Below are positions 46,001 to 56,090 of a stretch of DNA of 64,000 nt, in pieces. The stretch comes from Cervus elaphus. Lineage: Eukaryota; Chordata; Mammalia; Artiodactyla; Cervidae. Below the pieces are notes generated by a model. The model was not told the origin of the DNA. It ran no database searches and saw nothing but the letters and a program-made list of their open reading frames with translations. Positions within the stretch are counted from its first letter, which is position 1. Each line of letters starts with the position of its first letter. The translations under genes were made by a program, and so were the position numbers. Where the stretch lies: contig NC_057825.1 of NCBI RefSeq assembly GCF_910594005.1, positions 46,345,037 to 46,409,036 of the forward strand. The letters are read 5' to 3'.

Positions 46001-47229
46001 ATTGCTTTCCTTCTATTTGATACGAAATTTACTCAGAAATTTAAAGTCAGCCATCAGGTTAATATTTTCCAGACTTGTGAGACGATATTACGGTTTGTCA
46101 AGGAAGGCCTCACCACATAACTCTATACCTGTGTTGAGGTATTTATACAGATTATACAAATAGGAAGATCAAAAGTCCCACTTTTTCTGAAACTAAGAGG
46201 ACTCTCAGGAGATCTGACTTTCAATTCTAAAAGTAGGAAAGGCCTATGCCAATTGAAATGATTTAATCAGCATTCAACATATAAATTGCTTTGTTCATAA
46301 TCAACCATCACAGGAAAATATTTACTTCTAGATTTGGTTTAAATCTCTCTCTCTCTTTCTTTTTGGTAATCCCTCCGGAAAAGGTGCTAGTGACCGAATC
46401 AATAGTCAGGCAACTGGAGGGTGATGGCAAGGGGAACAGTCAATATAAATGACTTATACTTGGATTATCAGGACCAAGGTGATTGGAAAAAAAAAAAAAA
46501 AAAAGACTCCTCTTATACTACACTATGAATTGAGAAGATAGGAAATTTACTTAATATGGTGGTTTTATGATATGCTAGGCATCCCACTATTTCATCTACC
46601 GCAAACCAAGTCAAGTCAATTAGATTCTTGATGCACAGACAATAGCAACTTATTTAACATATCTCTTGGAATTGTGTCTTAGAACTTTATTTAGAAAGCA
46701 AAATACTATCTTCATTCAAATTGTGAGGAAGGAATCCATAGAAGAGCTTCACAGACTGCTTTCCCATCTTCCTGCTATGTCCCTAAGTGTCTTCTAGCTT
46801 CAGAGTACTTCAAAGATTTATTCATTCTTTTAAAACTATCAAGGTACAGAAATCTCTCTCTTTTAACAAAAGCATTTTTATTCAGAAGTCTACCCAGCCT
46901 CATCCAGGGGTCTTCTTGAAAATAAACCTGCCGAGCCAAAATGCTCTCATGACTTTCATTGTCAAAAGAACTTTCATGATTTAAGTCCAGATTTTCAAAT
47001 AAACATAAGAAGCCCCAGGCCCCAGTGACATTGAAACAGGATATTTCTTAAGTACTTGGTTGTTTCCAGTTAAAACATTAGCTGCAACATGCATGACTTT
47101 ATCCTCTTACCACACATGAAATTAGTTGACTCAACTGACACTTCTGACCCCCTCTCAGTCCTTTTCGTGGCACATTCTTTCTGTTCCCTTCCAGTTGTCT
47201 CCAAAACGCTACAGATTTAGAGTCAGTTG
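43061..47229. other. Long block without ruminant-specific repeats or genes
   Basis: About 4.2 kb carries no BovB, Bov-tA, Bov-A or recognisable young L1. A possible old repeat of unnamed family lies at 43670-43960 (same opening motif as 6770). Low-complexity spots are a C run at 45169-45177, CT repeats near 46347 and an A18 run at 46487-46504. Open frames are short, overlap on opposite strands and have no recognisable domain. Confidence 0.5.
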
Positions 47230-47239
47230 TAATTAACAA

Positions 47240-47402
47240 GGGCTTTCCTGGTGGCTCAGCGGTAAAGAATCTGCCTGCAATGCAGGAGACTCTGGTCTGA
47301 TCCCTGGGTCCAAAAGATCCCCGGAGGAGGGCACGGCAACCCATTCCAGTATTCTTGCCTGAAGAATTCCATGAACTAAAGAGCCTGTCAGGCTACAATC
47401 CA
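47240..47402 (+). mobile_element. Bov-tA SINE, 3'-shortened, with TSD
   Basis: GGGCTTTCCTGGTGGCTCAG to CAGGCTACAATCCA. TAATTAACAA is duplicated perfectly at 47230-47239 and 47403-47412, so the missing tail after CTACAATCCA was already absent at insertion. Confidence 0.9.
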
Positions 47403-47519
47403 TAATTAACAAAGTTCATTTTGGCAGACTCTTTCTACAGTGAGAGACCCAAAGGAGCAAAATTATTTCACATGCATAGCAGTATCAACAAGCTTATTCA
47501 TACTGAGTTAAAACATGTA

Positions 47520-47948
47520 AAACATGTAAGGTTAATGAAGGAGTCCTCAGGCCTAGAAAAGAAAATAAAGACCTCAAAGGCCTTGGGACTGGAAAAAGAA
47601 AACAACTTCAAGGGCCCTTGCTGAACCACCTGACTTGGGGGATGACAAAACTGAACTTTAAGTCCTACCCCGAAACTCCGGACAGATGCATCAGCCTGGG
47701 ACCCTCCGCCCCCGGCCCAGGATCCCCCCACCCCTGTTCATCCGCCTCACTAACATCTCGTACTGCTTCCACAAAACCTCCCCTTAACTATGAATCCTCC
47801 CTGATCCTGCGGGCACTCAGCCTGGTCGTTAGACCAACTCTTGCCCCTCCTTGCCTGAATAAAGGTAACCTGTCTCTGTTGAGGTCGTCTTCCTTTCTTT
47901 TGGAACTATACCTTACATTTTTGCCTCAACTCGAACTATACCTTACAG
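47520..47948 (+). mobile_element. Solo LTR of a class I-type endogenous retrovirus
   Basis: A C-rich block (47680-47850) is followed by GAATAAAGGTAACCTGTCTC, with the polyadenylation signal AATAAA at 47858-47863, and by a U5-like pyrimidine stretch. This is the R/U5 layout of a gammaretroviral LTR. TG and CA ends are plausible at about 47525 and 47946. Boundaries are approximate and no clean short target duplication was proved. No internal viral sequence adjoins it. Confidence 0.6.
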
Positions 47949-48045
47949 TTGAAACATGCAAAGCATTGAGAAGAATGTCTGGCATATCGCAAGTGCTCAA
48001 AAAATGTCAGCTATTATTACCTGTTATTAATACTATATTATAATA
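47949..48045 (+). repeat. MIR SINE 3' end
   Basis: CATGCAAAGCATTGAGAAGA, TGTCTGGCATATCGCAAGTG and CTCAAAAAATGTCAGCTATT follow the MIR 3' end. The LTR lies against it. Confidence 0.65.
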
Positions 48046-48299
48046 AATTAATGTTTTCTTGATATTTATATGGTTCAAGAACATTAAAAACATAGAAGCT
48101 GCATGTAGGAGAATATAAAATTACCTGGACTCATTCTGCTCAGAGAATTATTCTTCTCAGATAATATTTGTATATATGAAATTATTCTACATAGAGAATT
48201 TAAAGCTCTTTGTTTTTAACGTTTCACTATTTTATGTATTCACTTTGTGATATGAAAATCTCTCCTGCCACTAATAAATAAGAAATGTCACGGCCACCA
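48046..48299. other. Unassigned AT-rich DNA
   Basis: No gene or recognised repeat was seen. Confidence 0.5.
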
Positions 48300-48706
48300 G
48301 AGATTTCTAATGTGAGTGAGAGCTCCCCAAACTGTGATCCAACACACACTGCCACCACCCCAGGGTGGTTGCTGAGAAGCTGGGGGAGTGAAAGAAGCAA
48401 GGGGAACAAGGAAACAGGATTGGTCCCAGATAGCTGAGGTGCATATGAAAGGAATGATTTTGGTGAGCCCAGAGGCTTCCATCTTCCCATGCACAGAATG
48501 CTAAATTGCTTGATACCTGATCTTTGATGTTTAGACTGCCTGCTCCCTTTGTTGCAAACTTGTATATAGCCTGACTTCCCCTACCTCATTGGAACAGTTT
48601 TCCCAGAGCTACTGAGATGCCTGCCATCTCTCAGGCTCAGAGTCCTAAACATTCCAACTAAATAACTCTCTAACTTCAAGTTGTAACTATATTTTTTAGT
48701 CAACAA
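48300..48706 (+). mobile_element. LTR fragment related to the provirus at 55-61 kb
   Basis: AGGTGCATATGAAAGGAATG, GAGCCCAGAGGCTTCCATCT, TTGTTGCAAACTTGTATATA and the region to TTTTTTAGTCAACA parallel the 3' LTR at 60738-61139 (GATGCATATGAAATAAGTGA, CAGAAGATTGCATCTTCC, TGCTGCAAACTTGTATC). This copy extends further downstream into R and U5. The start is not defined; no internal viral sequence adjoins it. Confidence 0.6.
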
Positions 48707-49003
48707 CTGGATTGTCTTTGAAATGTTTTATCAAGGAGTTGTAAAATGATATAATTAATGAATTCCTTAATAATGAACATCAACTTTCCATAAATTTAAT
48801 TATTTTGAACAAGTTTGGGTGTTATTCTTTTACCTAAACTTTTCCTGTAGATCAAATTCTGATGGTGAATACTAAGGCCAATGGATACAATTTTTAAAAT
48901 GTGATTCATATTATAAAACTAATCTAAAAAATTTCACCAATTTGCTTTCACCTGTGTAGTGCCAAATTTCCTAAAGTTTCAATTCTTATAAATGTATGAA
49001 GAT
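48707..49003. other. Unassigned AT-rich DNA
   Basis: No gene or recognised repeat was seen. Confidence 0.5.
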
Positions 49004-49015
49004 ATCCATAAATAT

Positions 49016-49233
49016 GGGCTTCCCAGATGACCCTAGCAGTAAAGTACCTGCCTGCCAATGCAGGAGACATAAAAGATGCAAGTTCGATTCCTGGGTCAGT
49101 AAGATCCCTTGGACAAGGGCATGGCAACCCATTCCAGTATTCTTGTCTGGAGAATCCCATGGACATAGGAGTTTCTCAGGCTACAGTCCATAGGGGTGGA
49201 GGGAGTCAGACAAGATTGAAAGAATTTATCATC
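49016..49233 (+). mobile_element. Bov-tA SINE with TSD
   Basis: GGGCTTCCCAGATGACCCTA to GAAAGAATTTATCATC, with a good B box GTTCGATTCC at 49082-49091. ATCCATAAATAT at 49004-49015 and ATCCATAGATAT at 49234-49245 form a 12-bp duplication with one mismatch. Confidence 0.9.
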
Positions 49234-49258
49234 ATCCATAGATATACATGTAAACATA

Positions 49259-51708
49259 GAACTGGGATGTCCTTTTCATTATAGGGGACTGGAATGCAAA
49301 AGTAGGAAGTCAAGAAACACCTGGAGTAACAGGCAAATTTGGCCTTGGAGTACAGAATGACGCAGGGTATGGGCTAATAGAGTTTTGCCAAGAGAACAAA
49401 CTGGTCATAGCAAACATTCTCTTCCAACACACAAGAGAAACCTCCACACATGGACATCATGAGATGGCCAACACCGAAATCAGATTGATTATATTCTCTG
49501 CAGCCAAAGATGGAGAAGCTCTATACCGTCAGCAAAAACAAGACTGGGAGCTGACGGTGGCTTACATCATGAATTCCTTTAGCCAAATTGAGACATAAAA
49601 TGAAGAAAGTGGAGAAAACCACTAGACCATTCAGGTATGACCTAAATCAAATCCCTTATGACTATACAGTAGAAATGAGAAACAGATTTAAGGGACTACA
49701 TCTGATAGAGTGCCTGATGAACTATGGATGGAGGTTTGTGACATTGTACAGGAGACAGAGATCAAGACCATCCCCATGGAAAAGAAATGCAAAAAAGCAA
49801 AACGGCTATCTGAGGAGGCCTTACAAATAGCTGTGAAAAGAAGAGAAGCAAAAAGCAAAGGAGAAAAGGAAAGATATTCCCATTTGAATGCAGAGTTCCA
49901 AAGAATACTTAGGAGAGATAAGAAAGTCTTTCCAAGCAATCAATGAAAAGAAATAGAGGAAATCAATAGAATGGGAAAGACTAGAGATCTCTTCAAGAAA
50001 ATTAGAGATATCAAGGGAACATTTCATGCAAAGATGGGTGCAGCAAAAGACAGAAATGGTATGGACCAAACAGAAGCAGAAGATATTAAGAAGAGGTGGC
50101 AAGAATACACAGAAGGATGGTACAAAAAAGATCTTCATGACCCAGTTAATCACGATGCTGTGATTACTAACCTAGAGCCAGACATCCTGGAATGTGAAGT
50201 CAAGTGGGCCTTAGGAAGCATCACTACAAACAAAGCTAGTGGAAGTGATGGAATTCCAGTTGAGCTATTTCAAATCCTAAAAGATGATGCTGTGAAAGTG
50301 CTGCACTCAATGTGCCAGCAAATTTGGAAAACTCAACAGTGGCCACAGGTCTGGAAAAGATCAGTTTTCATTCAAATCCCAAAGAAAGGTAATCCCAAAG
50401 AATGCTCAAACTACTGCACAATTGCACTCATCTCACACGCTAGTAAAGTAATGGTCAAAATTCTCCAAGGCAAGCTTCAGCAATATGTGAACCATGAACT
50501 TCCAGATGTTCAATATGGTTTTAGAAAAGGCAGAGAAACCAGAGATCAAATTGCCAACATCCACTAGATCATCAAAAAAGCAAGGGAGTTCCAGAGAAAC
50601 ATCTATTTCTGCTTTATTGACTATGACAAAGCCTTTGACTGTAGATCACAATACATTGTGGAAAATTCTGAAGGAGATGGGAATACCAGACCACCTGACC
50701 TGCCTCTTGAGAAACCTGTATGCAAGTCAGGAAGCAAGAGTTAGAACTGGACATGGAACAACACACTGGTTCCAAATAGGAAAAAGAGTACGTCAAGTCT
50801 GTATATTGTCACCCTACTTATTTAATTTATATGCAGAGTACATCCTGAGAAAAGCTGGGCTGGAAGAAGCACAAGTTGGAATCAAAATTGCCGGGAGAAA
50901 TCTCAATAACCTCAGATATGCAGATGACACCACCCTTATGGCAGAAAGTGAAGATGAACTAAAGAGCCTCTTGATGAAAGTGAAAGAGGAGAGTGAAAAA
51001 GTTGGCTTAAATCTCAACATTCAGAAAACTAAGATCATTGCATCCGGTCCCATGACTTCAAGGCAAATAGATGGGGACACCCATCTATTTGGGTGGACAC
51101 CGTGTAGACTTTATTTTTGGGTGCTCCAAAATCACTGCAGATGGTGATTGCAGCCATGAAATTAAAGGACGCTTACTCCTTGGAAGGAAAGTTATGACCA
51201 ACCCAGATAGCATATTAAAAAGCAGAGACGTCACTTTGTCAACAAAGGTCCATCTAGTTAAGGCTATGGTTTTTCCAGTAGTCATGTATGGATGTGAGAA
51301 TTGGATTACAAAGAAAGCTGAGAGCCGAAGAATTGATGCTTTTGAACTGTGGTGTTCGAGAAGACTCTTGAGAGTCCCTTGGACTGCAAAGAGATTCAAC
51401 CAGTCCATCCTAAAGGAGATCAGTCCTGGGTGTTCATTGGAAAGACTGATGTTGAAGCTGAAACTACAACTTTGGCCACTGATGTGAAGAGTTGACTCAT
51501 TTGAATAGACCCTGATGCTGGGAAAGATTGAGGGCAGTAGGAGAAGGGGACGACAGAGGATGAGATGGTTGGATGGCATCACCGACTCAATGGACATCTG
51601 TATGGGTAGACTCTGGGAGTTGGTGATGGACAGGGAGGCTTGGAGTGTTGCAGTCCACGGGGTCACCAAGAGTCAGATACGACTGAATGACTGAACTGAA
51701 CTGAAATG
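49259..51708 (+). mobile_element. BovB LINE, longest copy in the window
   Basis: About 2.45 kb runs from the late endonuclease domain (GGGGACTGGAATGCAAAAGT) through the whole reverse transcriptase to the TGAACTGAACTGAAATGAAA tail. Full-length BovB is about 3.2 kb, so it is 5'-truncated. AAACATA at 49252-49258 and 51709-51715 may be a short target duplication. Confidence 0.9.
49285..51487 (+). pseudogene. BovB endonuclease/reverse transcriptase ORF, frameshifted
   Basis: The protein nicks the target and reverse-transcribes BovB RNA, and probably served the Bov SINEs as well. Visible: endonuclease GDWNAKVGSQE (about 49289), a linker rich in Lys, an open 198-codon piece at 49971-50567 (LGSITTNKASGSDGIPVELF and CTIALISHASKVMVKILQGK, RT fingers), an overlapping 217-codon piece at 50494-51147 with the intact palm motif YADD at 50917-50928 and MKVKEESEKVGLNLNIQKTK, and a 138-codon C-terminal piece at 51071-51487 with FPVVMYGCENW. 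At least four frameshifts and stops break the frame. It is the best-preserved LINE reading frame here but not functional. Confidence 0.88.
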
Positions 51709-51715
51709 AAACATA

Positions 51716-52612
51716 ATATTATTGATTTAATCTTTGTTAATTATTGTATTTAAGCTTTTTGTTGGTATTTTAAAACTCTTTTTAATCTTAGGATAGATGA
51801 TTCACTCAGAAAGAGGTAACAAAGCAAAGCCTAGGTCTTTGAATGCCATTACTGGAATTCTTTCCAGTTTAGCAAGCAGAATTAACATGTTAGTAGGCAA
51901 ATTTCCTGAAATACAGTGGCAATAAGTAGGATCATTCACTCTATTTTAGGAAACCTAGTTTGGCATTGTATGTAAAGTAAGTCAAAGAAATCAATGAACA
52001 AAGTCAGAAAAAATATACTTAACAGATATACTGAATAGTGGTCTTTGAAATATTTAACTTTATCCCTTGTGGGTTGCTTGGGACTTTGCTGAAAACTGTG
52101 ATGTGAGATTTAGTGATTGTTTTTTCAGTTGATTGACAAGCACTACATTGAGTAAGTAATTACTTGTCATTCATCAGTATTTCAAGAAAACTGTTTGGTT
52201 AAATAAATCTAGAGTAAGTCCCTTAAAGTTTAGGCGAACATTAAACATTAAACATTAAAATGTTCGATTTTCCATTGATTTATGTCAGGTTTTACTCTAT
52301 TTAAAAAATTAGACCATAAAACTCTCCTAATAAGGATGATTTGGGTCTCAACTGGAGGATAAAAAAATGAGAATAAGAGCCAACTCATTTTATTACTAAG
52401 ACAAGGCTGATTTCTTATGAGCATAATCACCTTGCTTCCAGGATGCAGATCTCAATGTTGTCAAAATTGAATAGTATCTTGGTCTTAGACACAGAAAACC
52501 AGTTCTTTTAAATAGCAAGTTTCTCTGATCTGCTATATTTTTATAGTTTAAAATACCAACTAAAAAGCTTAAATACAATTATTAAAAAAGATTAAATCTG
52601 TAATATTATGTT
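51716..52612. other. Unassigned AT-rich DNA
   Basis: No gene or recognised repeat was seen. Confidence 0.55.
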
Positions 52613-52692
52613 TCAGTTCAGTCGCTCAGTCGTGTCTGACTCTTTGTGACCCCATGGACTGCAGCAAGCCAAGCCACCCTGTTCATCACCAA
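52613..52692 (-). mobile_element. Very short BovB tail fragment
   Basis: About 80 bases from TTCAGTTCAGTCGCTCAGTC to CACCCTGTTCATCACC are the extreme BovB 3' end. The copy stops there and is followed by a small inverted-repeat cluster. Confidence 0.8.
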
Positions 52693-52709
52693 GAATATTT
52701 TCTGTCCAA

Positions 52710-52746
52710 TATTCTCTGTCCATCAGAGAATAGCAAGTTCTCTGAT
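52710..52746. repeat. Overlapping small inverted repeats
   Basis: ATCAGAGAA (52722-52730) and TTCTCTGAT (52738-52746) form a perfect 9-bp hairpin with a 7-base loop. ATTCTCTG upstream can pair instead with CAGAGAAT, so two hairpins compete. Probably incidental. Confidence 0.7.
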
Positions 52747-53296
52747 AGGAAACAAATGAACAAACAAAAATCACCAACAAAGTTGTTGACCAGAAATATC
52801 TAAACATATTACTTAAATCTAATTAAAACACATAAATTTAAATCTAAACATATTATGTTACATATAACAAAATTAATGTTTTGTTCAAGAAACCACGGCT
52901 TATATTGAAGAGCTGAATAGAACTTACTGTAAGACAGTGGTTAGCTAAATAATTAGACAAATTATTGTAAATGCTTATCAGATTAGTTCATTTCTTAAAT
53001 CCCAAAGTATAAGAAGTTAGCATTTGAAACCCTGTCAGAAATACCAAAAGAATACAGGAGAGTTTTCTGAGAATCTTGCAGGACTGTGACAATCTCTTGC
53101 ACACAACAGAAATCACAACTTTAACAGCACCAGATAGAAATGTCAGTATACTTATTCTATCTGATTCTGAGCCTCTGTACATTCCCTTGCTAAGATATTC
53201 TATCTTTCAAAAACAGAAAATATTAGTTTGAGGCAAAAGGAGGCTCTGGTTGGCCTGCCTAATTATCACATTATCACTATGTTAGAAAGTGTAACT
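52747..53296. other. Unassigned AT-rich DNA
   Basis: No gene or recognised repeat was seen. Confidence 0.5.
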
Positions 53297-53450
53297 TTAA
53301 ATGTTGGCTCTTTCAACAGTTAGCTGTGTGATTTGTATTAGTAGTTTAACCTATCTTTGTTTTAATTTCCCCCCAAATAAAATGGAGATGTAGTTCTCCC
53401 TATTTTATGGACTTGTAGAGAAAGTCATGTAAAATACTCATTTCAATGAA
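53297..53450 (+). repeat. MIR SINE relic
   Basis: GTTAGCTGTGTGATTTGTAT, TAACCTATCTTTGTTTTAAT and AATAAAATGGAGATGTAGT follow the MIR core. Confidence 0.65.
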
Positions 53451-54419
53451 ATATAACCTTAACTGTTTTTTCTTCAGAAAGTTTGTTAAAATTATGAAAA
53501 TTTTTTGTAGTGTCATGATGTTGCTTAAATGCCAGTTTCACTTCAAATTGTATCTGGAAAAAATTATGATTGTCTCATTATGTCACTGATGAAATAAATT
53601 GATGACATCCATTTGTCACAAAAGCTATGTGAAAAGGATATCACAAAAACTATCTTAAAAAAATAGTGGATCTAGAGGCTTATGGAACAATCTCTTCCAA
53701 CTTCTGGAGATGTAATGTCCATATTCTCAGAATCTGGCATGAATACTAAACACTGAATTAATGTGAAGTTACAGTATACTTTCATCTCTTATATAAATTC
53801 TACACTCTATGTTTGAGTCTAATAAAGCTCTCTAATCTATTCTCTTTAAAAGAATTAAAAAATAAAGAGGCATGATAAGTGGAGACTGCGGTTTGAATTG
53901 AAAGATTAATCTGTTCATTTGTTATCCCAAATGATTTTATGGAAGAAATATACTAATGAGTAGAAATTGATTCTAGAAGGATGAGATAAAATAGACAGAT
54001 GTTTTAAGAAGTATCTGTAAACTACACTGCAGGATAGACTGATTTGAAGTCAGGACATGTGATTTACTGCATGAAAGAAAAATCCCACATGAATTTACTG
54101 GAAAGAGTGTCCAAAAGACCCATGGACAGATCTAACTTAGACTAGAAATTTGATGACTGGTGATGAAACAGATGCAGAAAGAGAAATGGGGTAATTAAAC
54201 AAATTACTAAAGACTATGAGAAGTGGCCAGAAACCAGAGACAGCACACATTATTCTCACTCCAGTGCCAAGGATCTTCATTTGACTGAATGACTGGTGGT
54301 AAAAAGAAAAAAAAAAAAAAAGAATTAATAATAACAATGGCTTAAAATAGATTCAAGAGAAAGGCAATGGTGTCATTCAGGAAAGAACTAACTACTATTC
54401 TGCTGATACACACAAAAAG
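53451..54419. other. Unassigned AT-rich DNA
   Basis: An A-run lies at 54304-54321. No gene was seen. Confidence 0.5.
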
Positions 54420-54960
54420 GAATACAGAAATTTAGTACAAAAGCGAAACTTCCTATAAAATAGCTAATAATGAACAACAAAAATAAATTACCTGGGCATA
54501 TATTTTTCAAAAATGAGCCATAGTACTAATGCTACTTAAATATTCCCAAATAAAACAGAATAACAAATGAACAGTCAAATAATACTGTTAAATAATATAT
54601 TGATTCTATGTTAACTAATGAATTTAATGTGATACAAATAAAAGCTTTAGGTTTTATTGGGGGGAGAGTAGCAATTTAATGAGATGATTTCAAAGTACAC
54701 ATGGAAAAAGTAATCAAGGGATATCTGACAAAGATCAGAAAAATAATAATATGAGGCACCAGGCTTACTGCACAAAACAATGGAAAAACTCAGGAATTAA
54801 AGTGTGTACCAGTACAGAAATAGACAAAAACAACCAGAATAAACAATAACAAATAAGAAAAATGACAGTTTATAAAAGAAAATTTGATATCAAACTATAA
54901 CAAAATATGTTATGAATGAAAATATTTAGCATAATATATTAATTACTGATCTCATAAATA
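54420..54960 (+). repeat. Ancient L1M ORF2 relic
   Basis: AATGAATTTAATGTGATACA, TTCAAAGTACACATGGAAAA and TACCAGTACAGAAATAGAC, in this order, fit the C-terminal half of an old L1 ORF2. It is heavily decayed and has no usable frame. Confidence 0.55.
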
Positions 54961-55137
54961 TAAAACACAACCAATGGAAATACACTGAAGTAAAAGAAAT
55001 ATTTTATTTAAAGAGCAATTGTCATCTAGAGCTAAAATCTGTGGTTTCTCACCATCACTATGTGATATTTAGTAGGAGAAGTATAAAAATATGCCAGGAG
55101 TTTTCATTTTACATTAGAAAAGTAAACAATTATTTAT

Positions 55138-55838
55138 TGTGAAATGAAACATTTTCTGCTTTATGCTCTACTAGTTCAGTTCAGTTGAGTCTCTGAGTCA
55201 TGTCCAACTCTTGGCGACACCATGGACTGCAGCACGTCAGGCCTCCCTGTCCATCACCAACTCCCGGAGTTTACTCAAACTCATGCCTATTGAGTCGGTG
55301 ATGCCATCCAACCATCTCATCCTCTGTCATCCCCTTCTCCTGCTACCTTCAATCTTTCCCAGCATCAAGGTCTTTTCTAATGAGTCAATGCTTCCATCAG
55401 GCGGCCAAAGTATTGGAGTTTCAGCTTCAGCATCAGTCCTTCCAATGGATATTCAGGACTGATTTCCTTTAGGATGGACTGGTTGCATCTCCTTGCAGAC
55501 CATAGTACTCTCAAGAGTCTTCTCCAACACCACAGTTCAAAAGCACCAATTCTTTGGTGCTCAGCTTTCTTTATGGTCCAACTCTCACATCCATACAAGA
55601 CTACTGGAAAAACCACAGCTTTGACTAGAGGGACCTTGTCAACTCTACTAGTAGATAAGCCTTTTCCAAATGTAAATTTCTGAATCCAGCTGACTCAAGG
55701 CCAGCAACTTGGAAGCCATTAGCTACTTCCTCCCCAGTTAGCCCTCAGGAGCTGGGAGGATGTGAGAGACAGCTATCTGCCACATTTACTCTTATGGTAA
55801 ACAATAAAGGAAAACTTCAGATGAATCTCATTTAATAC
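55138..55838 (+). repeat. 5' LTR of the provirus, interrupted by BovB
   Basis: The first part is 55138-55174 and the second 55652-55838. ACTTGGAAGCCATTAGCTAC, AGCCCTCAGGAGCTGGGAGG and TCTTATGGTAAACAATAAAG have close counterparts in the 3' LTR at 60820-60930. The LTR lacks its downstream half, and a GGAAGTAGTATGTGAAC segment present in the 3' LTR is absent. Confidence 0.8.
55175..55642 (-). mobile_element. BovB tail inserted in the 5' LTR
   Basis: Antisense BovB 3' end with a C-terminal coding remnant at 55377-55616. CTCTACTAG is duplicated at 55166-55174 and 55643-55651, and the undisturbed sequence GCTCTACTAG is still seen in the 3' LTR near 60768. This proves the insertion came after the provirus. 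Confidence 0.93.
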
Positions 55839-55840
55839 TG

Positions 55841-56090
55841 TAGTGAAAGTCGCTCAGTCGTGTCCAACTCTTTGTGACCCCATGGACTGGTCAGTGGAAT
55901 TCTCCAGGCCAGAAAACTGGAGTGGATAACCATTCCCTTCTCTAGGGGGTCTACCCAACCCAGGGATTGAACTCAGGTCTCCCACACTGCAGGCAGATTC
56001 TTTACCAGCTGAGCCACCAGGGAAGCCCAAGAATACTGGAGTGGGTATCCTATCCCTTCTCCAGCAGATCTTCCTGAGCCAAGGGTTGAA
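55841..56090 (-). mobile_element. Dimeric Bov-tA SINE, second unit truncated
   Basis: Antisense unit 1 (55841-56028) is complete; unit 2 (56029-56090) breaks off inside its tRNA-derived part at GAGCCAAGGGTTGAA, exactly where BovB interior sequence begins. The break is best read as a deletion junction. Confidence 0.85.

Noticed and set aside
47618..48043. 141-codon open frame over the LTR
   Set aside because: It crosses the LTR polyadenylation region into a MIR, and the low stop density follows from the C-rich LTR.
49971..51147. The longest open frames as host genes
   Set aside because: They are overlapping pieces of the BovB reverse transcriptase, with frameshifts between them and a BovB tail downstream.
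52710..52746. Competing hairpins as an attenuator or riboswitch
   Set aside because: Only 8-9-bp arms, no transcript context, and such elements are not expected in this genomic setting.
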